Origin: Ridgeia piscesae
Taxonomy: Eukaryota; Annelida; Polychaeta; Sabellida; Siboglinidae
Length of the DNA: 64,000 bases
Direction of reading: 5' to 3'
Assembly: GCA_025642075.2 (NCBI GenBank)
Contig: JAODUO010000637.1
Coordinates: 22,501-86,500, forward strand
The translations under genes were made by a program, and so were the position numbers. The notes beneath the pieces were generated by a model. The model saw nothing but the letters and a program-made list of their open reading frames with translations, was not told the origin of the DNA and made no database searches. This document shows, in pieces, positions 40,509 to 53,398 of this stretch (position 1 is its first letter; every line of letters starts with the position of its first letter).

Positions 40509-43272
40509 CACTGTGTGGAGTAGACGTGTTACAACTACTGTTGTCATCGCGCCAGTGGCACGTATACGACTCAGTCATCTTGTATGTGTTACACATGTGT
40601 AAGGATGTCTGAGCACAGAAACAGTCTCCAAGAAAAGCAGTCGCCAGCAACAGGCAGTGTCACAGCGCAGTGTTTGACAATGAGTTACACAGTAGGTCAT
40701 CGATGGAACATTCAAGTTTGTGTCCCCCTCACACGTTACTGACCCACTTGCTAATGTAAACTGTGGGCAGTACATTTACTGTCAGTTTTGGAAGTACAAA
40801 TTTGTGTTTCCTGGAGAGAAAAAAACAGTCACACAGGCCAGCATGTTTCAAGAATTGGCAACCCAACTAAAACGTTTTTATTTTGAACGTTGGGTGTCGT
40901 TTCTCAGGAAACATCTGTAGAAATATGAAGAGAAAGTCATTACTAAATCTGTAATTATTACATATTTTATTATTAACTGCTGTACACTTAAGAATGGACG
41001 CCCACAATACTCTGTATACAACTGTCATGAATATGATGTACATAAGAGTAAACATTTATCACAATTTCAATTACATGACTCATTTCACAACACATGATTT
41101 ACCCAGCAAGTTGTCCTTCTACGACTACAATAAGCAATACACTAGCTAACTGTGAAGTCTAACACTACTGCCAGAACAAGCACCTGTCATTCACGTCACC
41201 TCACTGTGTCACCAACAGCTGTTGTCTCTGTTGTGACGCTCTTCGCCAGTGTTTAGATTACTTGGTTTACTTTAGATTAGTTCATTTCATTGAACAAACT
41301 TCTTATTAGACCTACAGATGAATTCACCTGCAGACTCATTGACAGTTGTGTTCTTGTGCACCTGTAGCAAGGCAACTGTACTGCCGTCTGTCATACAAAT
41401 GTAGCCATCTTGTCAGTATAATGTCAGGTAGGGTGTTTAATTTCACTGTCAAGCCTATCATGTGACCAATTACTTAGCAAGATCTTGGTTAAACGATAAA
41501 GGTTTCCTCAATATGTGTTTTTCTTTTGACAAAAACCTAAGGGAAAGTGTTTAAAGTGTTGAGTGTGTGCAGTAATGGTTGCACTCTAAGAGACGTCATG
41601 TCGCAATAGTAACATATTTAACCATTTATCAACATTGTTGGCAAAGCTTAATGGAGGTCTCGACATAATTCTGATTGTGACAAGCAAACCATGGCATATT
41701 GGATATATCAATTGTTTGTCGTAGGCCAACATTTGAGACAACAGTCACTGTCGGTTACTGTCTTGTACTTTTGTCTTTGTTGATACTGGTATTTCTGCCA
41801 ATGTTGAGTAGTACCTAACAGACATTAACATGTCATTGTGGTGTAGACAGTAGACACAGGTAATGGATCCTGTCAAGTAGTCTGTGTCTGGTGGTGGTGC
41901 ATGTGGCTTGGCCTCCTGAGATCAGACATGACATTATGACTCGTAGAGTTCAGTTACTCATTACACAAAGACCACACTTGTCCATCATTCCACATGCCAC
42001 AGTAATGACTGTACCTATTTGGATTCCTAAAAAGAATACAATTCTTAGCTGTCCGAAATGGTACAACGCACAAAAGTCAAAATCTTTGTGTCCAAAAATA
42101 AACCGTCACTACATTGTTAGTATTTGGACACAAAAGTAAGTTATAACTCTCATTCCTCAGTATTAGCAGATACCCATCCGTCCTTCATATGATACTAATG
42201 CTACATACAGACTATTCCCAAAGCATTCACTGGATTAACACACTTGAGCAACTATAAAATTCAATGTCATTTCCAGACTCCCAATACAAAAATCTACCAA
42301 TGTTGAGCATGACACAATTTTTGCGCATGACAGTCACTAAAACATCCACATGTTTAATCATAGCATAACTATAATAATGACCTTACACAAAATAAACTAG
42401 AGACAACTGTTGTAAGCCATCGTTACAACAGTTTGATCTTCAAAGAATTGTTCCCAGTGGCTCCCCCTGTAGGCGAGTGGCTCGACAAACACTCTGATTC
42501 CATACAGATGAAGAACCGAGTGTTATAGCTGCCCGCTATTTATTTTAGTTTTTTTTATATTTTGTGGCATTTAGGCTTTCAAGGCCTCGTGGAATTCCAT
42601 GGTAGTCAAGGATTTCCATACTTCGTATAAACCCTGTATTCTTACCAGATATTTATTAGGACGTATATTTGAGTACTTTTTCGAAACGGGACAAGTATAG
42701 CACCCTCACTCATTTATCACTGGTTGCGACTGCACAAAAAACAAGTAACGCCTTCAACTGGTAAAGAAACCAACGGAATTTCATAAAATAATGGCAATAC
42801 CTTTCAAGGGGTCTAGATGAAGCCCAGAAGGTTTCACTAACTAGATACCAAGCACCTAGAAGACACTTAACCCACACATGCATACACGCTGGATTATAAT
42901 TAGATGATAGTTGGATGAAGTGTTCATTGGTGAACAGAATGAGTACTTCATAACCGACACAAACTGTTGACCAATTCTGTTCTTTATAATATATATTTTC
43001 AGCTGTGCCTGTGAACGTGGTTATTTTGTTATGTAACACACCAGTTGCAATTTATGACATGTAAACCTTTCAATAGAATTGGGACTCTCATAAATATTTT
43101 AGCAACTTCTGTCACTAGAATACATAAACACATGACAATATTTATCACTGCAACTTATCAGCCTTTCCAAGTAAATTTGTTTGGATGGTTGGTATTGATC
43201 CAAACCAATTTTTTATGGATTGTTTACATTTACAAAGCCCTTACACAGCTTAACAGGTATAACAGTTGTGAC
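40509..43272. other. Intergenic region between the 3' ends of MRPS26 and TAPT1
   Basis: About 2.8 kb between convergent genes. It should hold both 3' untranslated regions. Open frames are short and unrecognised. No array or RNA gene was seen. Confidence 0.6.
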
Positions 43273-46200
43273 TCATATGATGCGATTACTACACATGGTG
43301 TAGCGGTCTATCTCAGAGAGAGGCTTCGCTGGTCTCGGTTCGGGCTTCCGTCGCTTCAACTCCGTTCCTTTTGCCGTAGGAGACACGACTGTGACGTCTT
43401 TGACGTAGTCCTCATTGAGTCCCACAGACTGCAGACTGACAGTGCTGTTGGAAAGTAACCCCTTAGGGGTGAGCGAGGGGGTGATGCAGTGCCCCCCGAG
43501 TATAGGGGGAGACAGTGTACCCTCTTGCACGGATGTGTTCATACTGCCACTGATGCTGTGACTGCGGTGCAGGTGTTTGATGACGTGGTCGTTGCGCTTG
43601 AAACTGATGCTGTCTGAGAAGCTGTCAGCAGGTGGCGCTACCGACTGGGCAACGGTGGTAGCGGCGGCAGCGGCAGCTTCTTTCTGTTTGTTGTCGTTGA
43701 TGTAGCCACACGCTAGGCCCAGCAACACAATGCTGTTGAGCACCTTGAATGTCACCAAACTACAACAGGTTGGATCAAATATATTCAAATTCACTACTGT
43801 TACATATTGTCGCTTTTTACAATAAATCAGTGACTATTCAGTCAATGTGCAATCATTCTAAAGCTGATAAACTGAAAAAGTGAGTACTCTCAGCATGATA
43901 CCCACCCCACGTTGGAAGTCACAAATGTAAATGTTCTATTGTTCTCATCGTTCTAGCCTCAATTACCCAGCCTCCGTGAGATGGCAGCACTTTTTAGGCC
44001 CTCAAATCTGCCTGGTAGCTCTATCAATGTTGCCACTAGTGTGGCCTTAAACCAATACATAGAATAAATGCTGACTGGTTCTCAGGCCAAATTTACTATA
44101 CCCTTTCACACAAATATATGATTTACAAATTTGTAGTTGTTTATGAAGCAGGAATTACAGCAGGGTTACCGAGGTTATGTGAGGTGGCAGCACTTTATAC
44201 AGATAACATCTTCTCAGTGAAGTTGGGCAGCTGAGCGACATTCGGTTAAGCAAGAGTATCATAATTGAAGCTACACTCACCATAGATAGAGCATGACCAA
44301 CAAGAGGACACCAACACAGCCTGTGAAGTGCAGTGACTGACTGAGTACACGCACCAGTAAGACAGCCAGGGGCATGGGGATGAAGCCCATCCGGCGCGAC
44401 ACAATGTCCATGTAGTCGGAGAACGCCTGCAACACACCATGCAGTGTAAGGAAGCATCTGAGCCTCCCTCTGACACGCCATATTGAACTTGAATGGGTAG
44501 CACCACCTGTTACTCTAGAAACGCGTTATTTCAAAGAGGATTCCTGGTTTTCACGAGACAATGGGGGATTACACGAGAGAAGGGTCTACTTGTTGAGATA
44601 TGTACAGCAGATATGTATTGGTGTGTGGATGCGTGTGGTGTGGTGTGTGTACACACATGTATGTATGCATGTACGTGTATATATGTGCATATGTCAGCGC
44701 ATGTATTTGCATAATGTACGTGTGTGTGTATGCATATGCGTGAGTTCGTGCATGCATGCCTGTGAGTCACCATGTGAGGCGGTGGGGGTCACTCGCCATG
44801 TTCAAGTTGAGGGAGGTCACACCAAGGGTTCACTCACTCCCATGTTCAAGTTGAGGGAGGTCACACCAAGGGGTCACTCACTCCCAATGTTCAAGTTGAG
44901 GGAGGTCACACCAAGGGGTCACCCCCATGTTCAAGTTGAGGGAGGTCACACCAAGGGGTCACCTCCCATGTTCAAGTTGAGGGAGGTCACACCAAGGGGT
45001 CACCACCCATGTTCAAGTTGAGGGAGGTCACACCAAGGGGTCACTCACTCCCAATGTTCAAGTTGAGGGAGGTCACACCAAGGGGTCACCACCCCATGTT
45101 CAAGTTGAGGGAGGTCACACCAAGGGGTCACTCACTCCCATGTTCAAGTTGAGGGAGGTCACACCAAGGGGTCACTCCCCATGTTCAAGTTGAGGGAGGT
45201 CACACCAAGGGGTCACTCCCCATGTTCAAGTTGAGGGAGGTCACACCAAGGGGTCACTCCTCCCATGTTCAAGTTGAGGGAGGTCACACCAAGGGTTCAC
45301 TCACTCCCAATGTTCAAGTTGAGGGAGGTCACACCAAGTGGTCACTCACTCCCAATGTTCAAGTTGAGGGAGGTCACACCAAGGGTTCACTCACTCCCAA
45401 TGTTCAAGTTGAGGGAGGTCACACCAAGGGTTCACTCACTCCCCATGTTCATGTTGAGGGAGGTCACACCAAGGGGTCACTCACTCCCCATGTTCATGTT
45501 GAGGGAGGTCACACCAAGTGGTCACTCACTCGCCATGTTCAAGTTGAGGGAGGTCACACCAAGGGGTCACTCACTCCCCATGTTCATGTTGAGGGAGGTC
45601 ACACCAAGGGTTCACTCACTCCCAATGTTCATGTTGAGGGAGGTCACACCAAGGGTTCACTCACTCCCAATGTTCAAGTTGAGGGAGGTCACACCAATGG
45701 TTCACTCACTCCCAATGTTCAAGTTGAGGGAGGTCACACCAAGGGGTCACTCCCCATGTTCACGTTGAGGGAGGTAACACCAACTTACGTCCTTCTGTTT
45801 GCTAGAGGCCATGTCGTAGGCGATGCTCACCATGTACTCCTTGTACACCTGCAGTAGACACAAGAGAGGAGGCTGAGGTCTTGTAGCACTGCACCCAATC
45901 CTCAGGACTGCTCAATGTGCATTACACATTACACCTTCAATCGAACACCATCTCTAAGCAGCCAGCCATGCTGTAATCAATGTATGACTTCTACTCATGT
46001 TCTTCCTTAACATTTTGTGTAGCAAGTGTTTTACGCTTTGAAAATTCTGACCCCATCAACTATGAATGATAGGGGCTTGATTTTAAACCAGCCACATTTC
46101 CAAGAAAAACCTTTCTAAACTGGCTATTTTGTTTACAATATCTCCATTTCATGGAAACAACTTTTAAATGGCGTCTACTACTTCAGGGTTACTAAACTAA

Positions 46201-49200
46201 TGTTAGCAGACAATACAACTTCAATACATGTATTCCAGTAGTAGCGCAGTGGCTACTGCATTGACTAAGAGAACCATTAGGTTGTCTTCTCAAACCATGG
46301 GATTTTTTTTCCCCACTGTATAATGCTCCAGTTCACTCAGCTGAATGAATACCTGGCTGTAGACAGTGATGGGTATTTGTGTATTAACTGCAGCATGGCT
46401 GGATGCTTTCCAGAGAAGCTGAGATGATGTTCGATTGAACAGGTCTGCAAGGAGTAGTGTGAAGCTCTTTGAGAAATCCTGAGAGCGGGATACTGTGCTA
46501 TATAAGTAAGAACTTACGTTTACTAATAAGACAGATGATAGACCTAGGAGCAGCCACCACTTTACTGAAGGCTCTAGACTGTGACAGGAGCTGCTGCTTG
46601 TTTCTTTGTGCACAGAGTCAGCGTGATACTACAGCTGTACAGGATGATACTATAACTGTACAGTATGATACTACAGCTGTACAGTATGATACTATAACTG
46701 TACAGTATGATACTACAGCTGTACAGTATGATACTATAACTGTACAGTATGATACTACAGCTGTACAGTATGATACTATAACTGTACAGTATGATACTAC
46801 AGCTGTACAGTATGATACTACAGCTGTACAGTATGATACTATAACTGTACAGTATGATACTACAGCTGTACAGTATGATACTACAGCTGTACAGTATGAT
46901 ACTATAACTGTACAGTATGATACTACAGCTGTACAGTATGATACTACAGCTGTACAGTATAATACTATAACTGTACAGTATAATACTATAACTGTACATT
47001 ATGATACTACAGCTGTACAGCATGATACTATAACTGTACAGTATGATACTATAACTGTACAGTATGATACTACAGCTGTACAGTATAATACTATAACTGT
47101 ACAGTATAATACTATAACTGTACAGTATGATACTACAGCTGTACAGTATGATACTACAGCTGTACAGTATGATATTATAACTGTACAATATAATACTATA
47201 ACTGTACAGTATGATACTACAGCTGTACAGTATGATACTACAGCTGTACAGTATGATACTATAACTGTACAGTATGATACTATAACTGTACAGTATGATA
47301 CTACAGCTGTACAGTATAATACTATAACTGTACAGTATAATACTATAACTGTACATTATGATACTACATCTGTACAGTATGATACTACAGCTGTACAGTA
47401 TGATACTATAACTGTATAGTATGATACTACAGTTGTGCAGTATGATACTACAGCTGTGATATGATACTACAGCTGTGCCATATGATGCTACAGCTGTGCA
47501 GTATGATACTATAGATATGCAGTATGATACTACAGTTGTGCTGTATGATACTACATCCATGCAGTATGATACTACAGCTGTACAGCATGATACTACAGCT
47601 GTGCTGTATGATACTACAGCTGTGAAGAATGATACTACAGCTGTGAAGAATGATACTACAGCTGTGCAGTATGATGATGTAGGCACATCTTTGATGGAAC
47701 TTTCAAATTCCTGTCATCACAAATATCAAGAGGACAGAGTCTCATATGCAATATGCATTAACATGTGTATACATTTAAACTGTTTTTATCATGTTAAATA
47801 GTGCATTTTTGTAAACACACTGTTGCATTTTTTTTTATTAATGGTTCATTTGAACTATAAAAGAACAATTTCAATGTACACAAAATAATAGTGACAATCT
47901 AAAACAATGCGAGATTGCATGGTGCTGACCTCTGCAGGAATGTCGTTGAACTTGGTAATGAAGGCATGCTTGACCCAGTCGACCAGAAACTCAAACATCA
48001 TCACCATCAGCAGGTCAGGGATGAGCACCCAGAAATGATCTGCAAACATCACCACCATGAGGACATCAGGTGTGGTTACAGATCAGTCTACTTTTAAGTA
48101 GTATTCAGAAATTTTGCAAATAAAATAATTACGTTTAACCATTTAGCTGAGTGACTGTTTTCTTAGTAAACTTATTTTGTCCTAGCGAAACAAGAAAAGC
48201 TCCTTGTTATTTATGCAACTGTAAGACGTCCAGCTATTGGCATAGTGGCTAGTATGAACTGTCATGAAGACCACAATGAAGTGTCCCAACTTTCCCAGTT
48301 ATCTTGTCTTGGAATTACATTAAAGCTGCTTCCAAATGGCTTCAATAAAAACACATTTAACGTGTAAAATTATTTTGCAATTATCTATTCACAGACCACA
48401 GTCACATTGTCGAACATTTTTTAAATACGTACCAACATTCCACGAGAACTCTGGCAAATTACGTATGCAGACAATCGAGAGTAGGATGAAAAAGTGGAAT
48501 CGCTCGCGTACATCGCTACAGGACATCTGGAAAAGGTTGTTCTTTTCAAACTTCTTGAAGACGCTGCCTTTCAGTTCAACAAACTGTAAGAGACAAGCAA
48601 GAATCACTCACAATACAAGCTCTCAATATAACCCACTCTAAACCACAACTTTTGTTGATACTCAGCATCGTATTTATTTTAATCTTTAGACTAAGTGTGA
48701 ACACCAGATGCTTCTGAAATCCAACAACTAATTTCTTTTGTGTAAATTCCGCCAGGACAGGAGAAGTACACTTGAAATACAACACCAAGTTAATATTACC
48801 CATTTGCAAACCAGTTTCTTCAGTAACAAATCATTCATCAATCATCACCCTACACAGCAGGGATGCAGGCATTTTTCTCACATATAAAAAAGCCTGTCAA
48901 GAGGTGTACCCTTTTTTATTACCTGAAATAAACTTCAAGCACACGTGTTACACCCATTTTCAAAACCTAACTAACAATATCTATTAATTTTGAAGATCCT
49001 TCTACCCATCACAAAATGGGTTTTACCCATCCAAATGATGGGTAGACAGGGCTCTATAGAAAGCTGTAGAGCATCATCAAGGACAATGTTTTCACTGTAT
49101 TGTACTTGCATTGTAAGTACAAAACTTGTGTGGTACTTGTGTTGTACATACATTGTTGGACATCATGACAGTGAGCAGGGCCTTGTGTTGTACATATATT

Positions 49201-52200
49201 GTTGGACATTATGACAGTGAGCAGGGCCTTGTGTTGTACTTACATTGTTGGACATTATGATAGTGAGCAGGGCCTTGTGTTGTACTTACATTGTTGGACA
49301 TTATGACAGTGAGCAGGGCCTTGTGTTGTACTTACATTGTTGGACATTATGACAGTGAGCAGGGCCTTGTGTTGTACATACATTGTTGGACATTATGACA
49401 GTGAGCAGGGCCTTGTGTTGTACTTACATTGTTGGACATTATGACAGTGAGCAGGGCCTTGTGTTGTACTTACATTGTTGGACATTATGACAGTGAGCAG
49501 GGCCTTGTGTTGTACTTACATTGTTGGACATCATGACAGTGAGCAGGGCCTTGTGTTGTACATACATTGTTGGACATTATGACAGTGAGCAGGGCCTTGT
49601 GTTGTACTTACATTGTTGGACATTATGACAGTGAGTAGGGCCTTGTGTTGTACTTACATTGTTGGACATTATGACAGTGAGCAGGGCCTTGTGTTGTACT
49701 CACATTGTTGGACATTATGACAGTGAGCAGGGCCTTGTGTTGTACTTACATTGTTGGACATCATGATAGTGAGCAGGGCCTTGTGTTGTACTTACATTGT
49801 TGGACATTATGACAGTGAGTAGGGCCTTGTGTTGTACTTACATTGTTGGACATTATGACAGTGAGCAGGGCCTTGTGTTGTACTTACATTGTTGGACATT
49901 ATGACAGTGAGCAGGGCCTTGTGTTGTACTCACATTGTTGGACATTATGACAGTGAGCAGGGCCTTGTGTTGTACTTACATTGTTGGACGTTATGACAGT
50001 GAGCAGGGCCTTGTGTTGTACTTACATTGTTGGACATTATGACAGTGAGCAGGGCCTTGTGTTGTACTACATTGTTGGACATTATGATAGTGAGCAGGGC
50101 CTTGTGTTGTACTTACATTGTTGGACATTATGATAGTGAGCAGGGCCTTGTGTTGTACTTACATTGTTGGACATTATGATAGTGAGCAGGGCCTTGTGTT
50201 GTACTTACATTGTTGGACGTTATGACAGTGAGTAGGGCCTTGTGTTGTACTTACATTGTTGGACGTTATGACAGTGAGCAGGACCTTGTGTTGTACTCAC
50301 ATTGTTGGACGTTATGACAGTGAGTAGGGCCTTGTGTTGTACTCACATTGTTGGACGTTATGATAGTGAGCAGGGCCTTGTGTTGTACTTACATTGTTGG
50401 ACGTTATGATAGTGAGCAGGGCCTTGTGTTGTACTTACATTGTTGGACGTTATGACAGTGAGTAGGGCCTTGCGTTGTACTTACATTGTTGGACGTTATG
50501 ATAGTGAGTAGGGCCTTGCGTTGTACTTACATTGTTGGACGTTATGACAGTGAGTAGGGCCTTGTGTTGTACTTACATTGTTGGACGTTATGACAGTGAG
50601 CAGGGCCTTGTGTTGTACTCACATTGTTGGACATTATGACAGTGAGCAGGGCCTTGTGTTGTACTTACATTGTTGGACATTATGATAGTGAGCAGGGCCT
50701 TGTGTTGTATTCACATTGTTGGACATTATGACAGTGAGCAGGGCCTTGTGTTGTACTCACATTGTTGGACATTATGACCGTGAGCAGGGCCTTGTGTTGT
50801 ACTTACATTGTTGGACATCATGACAGTGAGCAGGGCCTTGTGTTGTACTCACATTGTTGGACATTATGACAGTGAGCAGGGCCTTGTGTTGTACTGACAT
50901 TGTTGGACATTATGACAGTGAGCAGGGCCTTGTGTTGTACTTACATTGTTGGACATTATGAAAGTGAGCAGGGCCTTGTGTTGTACTTACATTGTTGGAC
51001 ATTATGACAGTGAGCAGGGCCTTGTGCTGTACTTACATTGTTGGACATTATGACAGTGAGCAGGGCCTTGTGCTGTACTTACATTGTTGGACATTATGAA
51101 AGTGAGCAGGGCCTTGTGCTGTACTTACATTGTTGGACATTATGACAGTGAGCAGGGCCTTGTGTTGTATTCACATTGTTGGACATCATGACAGTGAGCA
51201 GGGCCTTGTGTTGTACTTACATTGTTGGACATTATGACAGTGAGCAGGGCCTTGTGCTGTACTTACATTGTTGGACATTATGATAGTGAGCAGGGCCTTG
51301 TGGTGTACTTACATTGTTGGACATTATGACAGTGAGCAGGGCCTTGTGTTGTACTTACATTGTTGGACATTATGACAGTGAGCAGGGCCTTGTGTTGTAC
51401 TTACATTGTTGGACATTATGACAGTGAGCAGGGCCTTGTGTTGTACTTAGTAACTTACATTGTTGGACATCACAACAGTGAGCAGGGCCTTATCATGATA
51501 GTGAGCAGGGCCTTGTGTTGTACTTACATTGTTGGACATCATGATAGTGAGCAGGGCCTTGTTGTGTGAGTTGAAGGCGACATTGAGTGTGGTGGCTTGG
51601 AACAAGACAAGCACTGTGTGACCGACTAGACATGGTCAAGGAATCAAACGAAAAATACTTTGTAAGACACACCAATATTTACATCACCATATTCTAGAAG
51701 ATACCTACATATCCCATCTGCCTAGTCTCAATGAAACGGCTTCAATTTCTTAACCAACTCTTGGAATCACACATGTAACCTATAGCCTACAGCCACAGAA
51801 GGCAGTTGTCATGATAACCTGAAGTCTAAATCCACCGTTGTGCGGCATTTGTCAGGAACACTGCCATGTTGATGCTACTATTAAGTACACAACAAGTGAG
51901 TAACTTCTCCTAACGTTGTCAATTGAGAACAAACAAACACCATGTACACAAAGTGTTGGTTTCCCTGTTTCTCATACATATTTTTGATACATTACAATTT
52001 CAGATAAAATATGTACATTTCTTTGTACAATAGGCTCCCAAATTGTTGGCATCATTGCTTCAGTGAAAATATATTTTATAAAATGAGCAGCAGTGATGTT
52101 TACTCTGCTGTGGCTAAGACGCCAGATATAACATAACCTTACAGTTCACAGAAGTAATTAAATTTTAGTTCTCTATGCATTAACTCCAGATGTTTGTGAT

Positions 52201-53345
52201 GTTATAAACGTAAGCAATATTTCTAAAACATAAGACAAGCAACAGCAACTCGGCCAATCAGGAATACAAAAATAACGGGGTTGTCTTACTTTTGATTGCA
52301 TAATAATTCTCGTAAATATGCACCATAGGTGTAGCCAGATGTTTACCCCTGCTGAGGAGAGTTGGAACTCTTGAAATCAGTATTTGTAATACACACAAAC
52401 ACACACACTCTTACATACCTACAAACTCATAGATACACACTCATACACACACACACACGCCCATAGTGAGGATACACACATAGAAGACGGCAAAGACGAG
52501 GTGGAGCAATACTCCAAGGTATTCTCTCTTGCTCCCCCGCGGCTCCACGCCTCCAGTAGACAACACCAGAGTAGACAAGACGAGACAAGTACCACCGGTG
52601 ACAATACCACAAGGTAGACATGTAAAAACCCACTCTTGCTACCACCAGGTAGACTACCACAGTCGCACTCCAGAACAAGTACCACAGGTAGACATAGTAC
52701 CACAGGTCGACATGTACCACAGGTAAACATGTACCACAGGTAGACAAGTACCACAGGTAGACAAGTACCACAGGTAGAAAACAAAAACTGTCATCACAAC
52801 CAGGTAGGCAAGTACCACATTCCACAGTAGACAAGTACCACAGCTAGACAATACCACAGTAGACATGTACCACAGCTGACATGTACAGGTAGACAAGTAC
52901 CACAGGTAGACAAGTACCACAGGTAGACAAGTACCACAGGTAGACAAGTACTACATGCAGAGAAGAGTTGGAACTCTTGAAATCAGTGTTTGTAAGAGAC
53001 TGTTTAATGATCGTAGAAGTCTCTGACCCTGCCTGGTGCCCACAGAATCTAGCACGAACCTCAAGCATGTTGAAGAAGATGTAGAGTTTGATGATAGCCT
53101 GGCCCGGATCAGATGGTACATCATGGACACGTCCATGTAGTTCATGATGACACAACATGACACAAGGATGAGTCCTTTCAACAGGTCACACACCTGCGCC
53201 GGCTCCAACAACCTGCCCTGCTGGCCTGACACGCTGAAACATATGCAGGAGATAAAGTCACAGGAAATAAAGTCACACGTAAAGTCACAGGTAAAAAGTC
53301 ACAAAAATAATTAACAGGAAATAAAGTCACAGGGAGGAAGACACT

Positions 53346-53398
<53 letters not shown>

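Noticed and set aside
45222..45857. Open frames of 211 and 167 codons on the plus strand
   Set aside because: They translate the array next to the TAPT1 exon 9 donor, and the true coding is on the minus strand.
46469..47686. Open frames of 316 and 370 codons on opposite strands
   Set aside because: The 21-bp repeat length keeps all frames open. There is no non-repetitive coding and it lies between TAPT1 exons 8 and 9.
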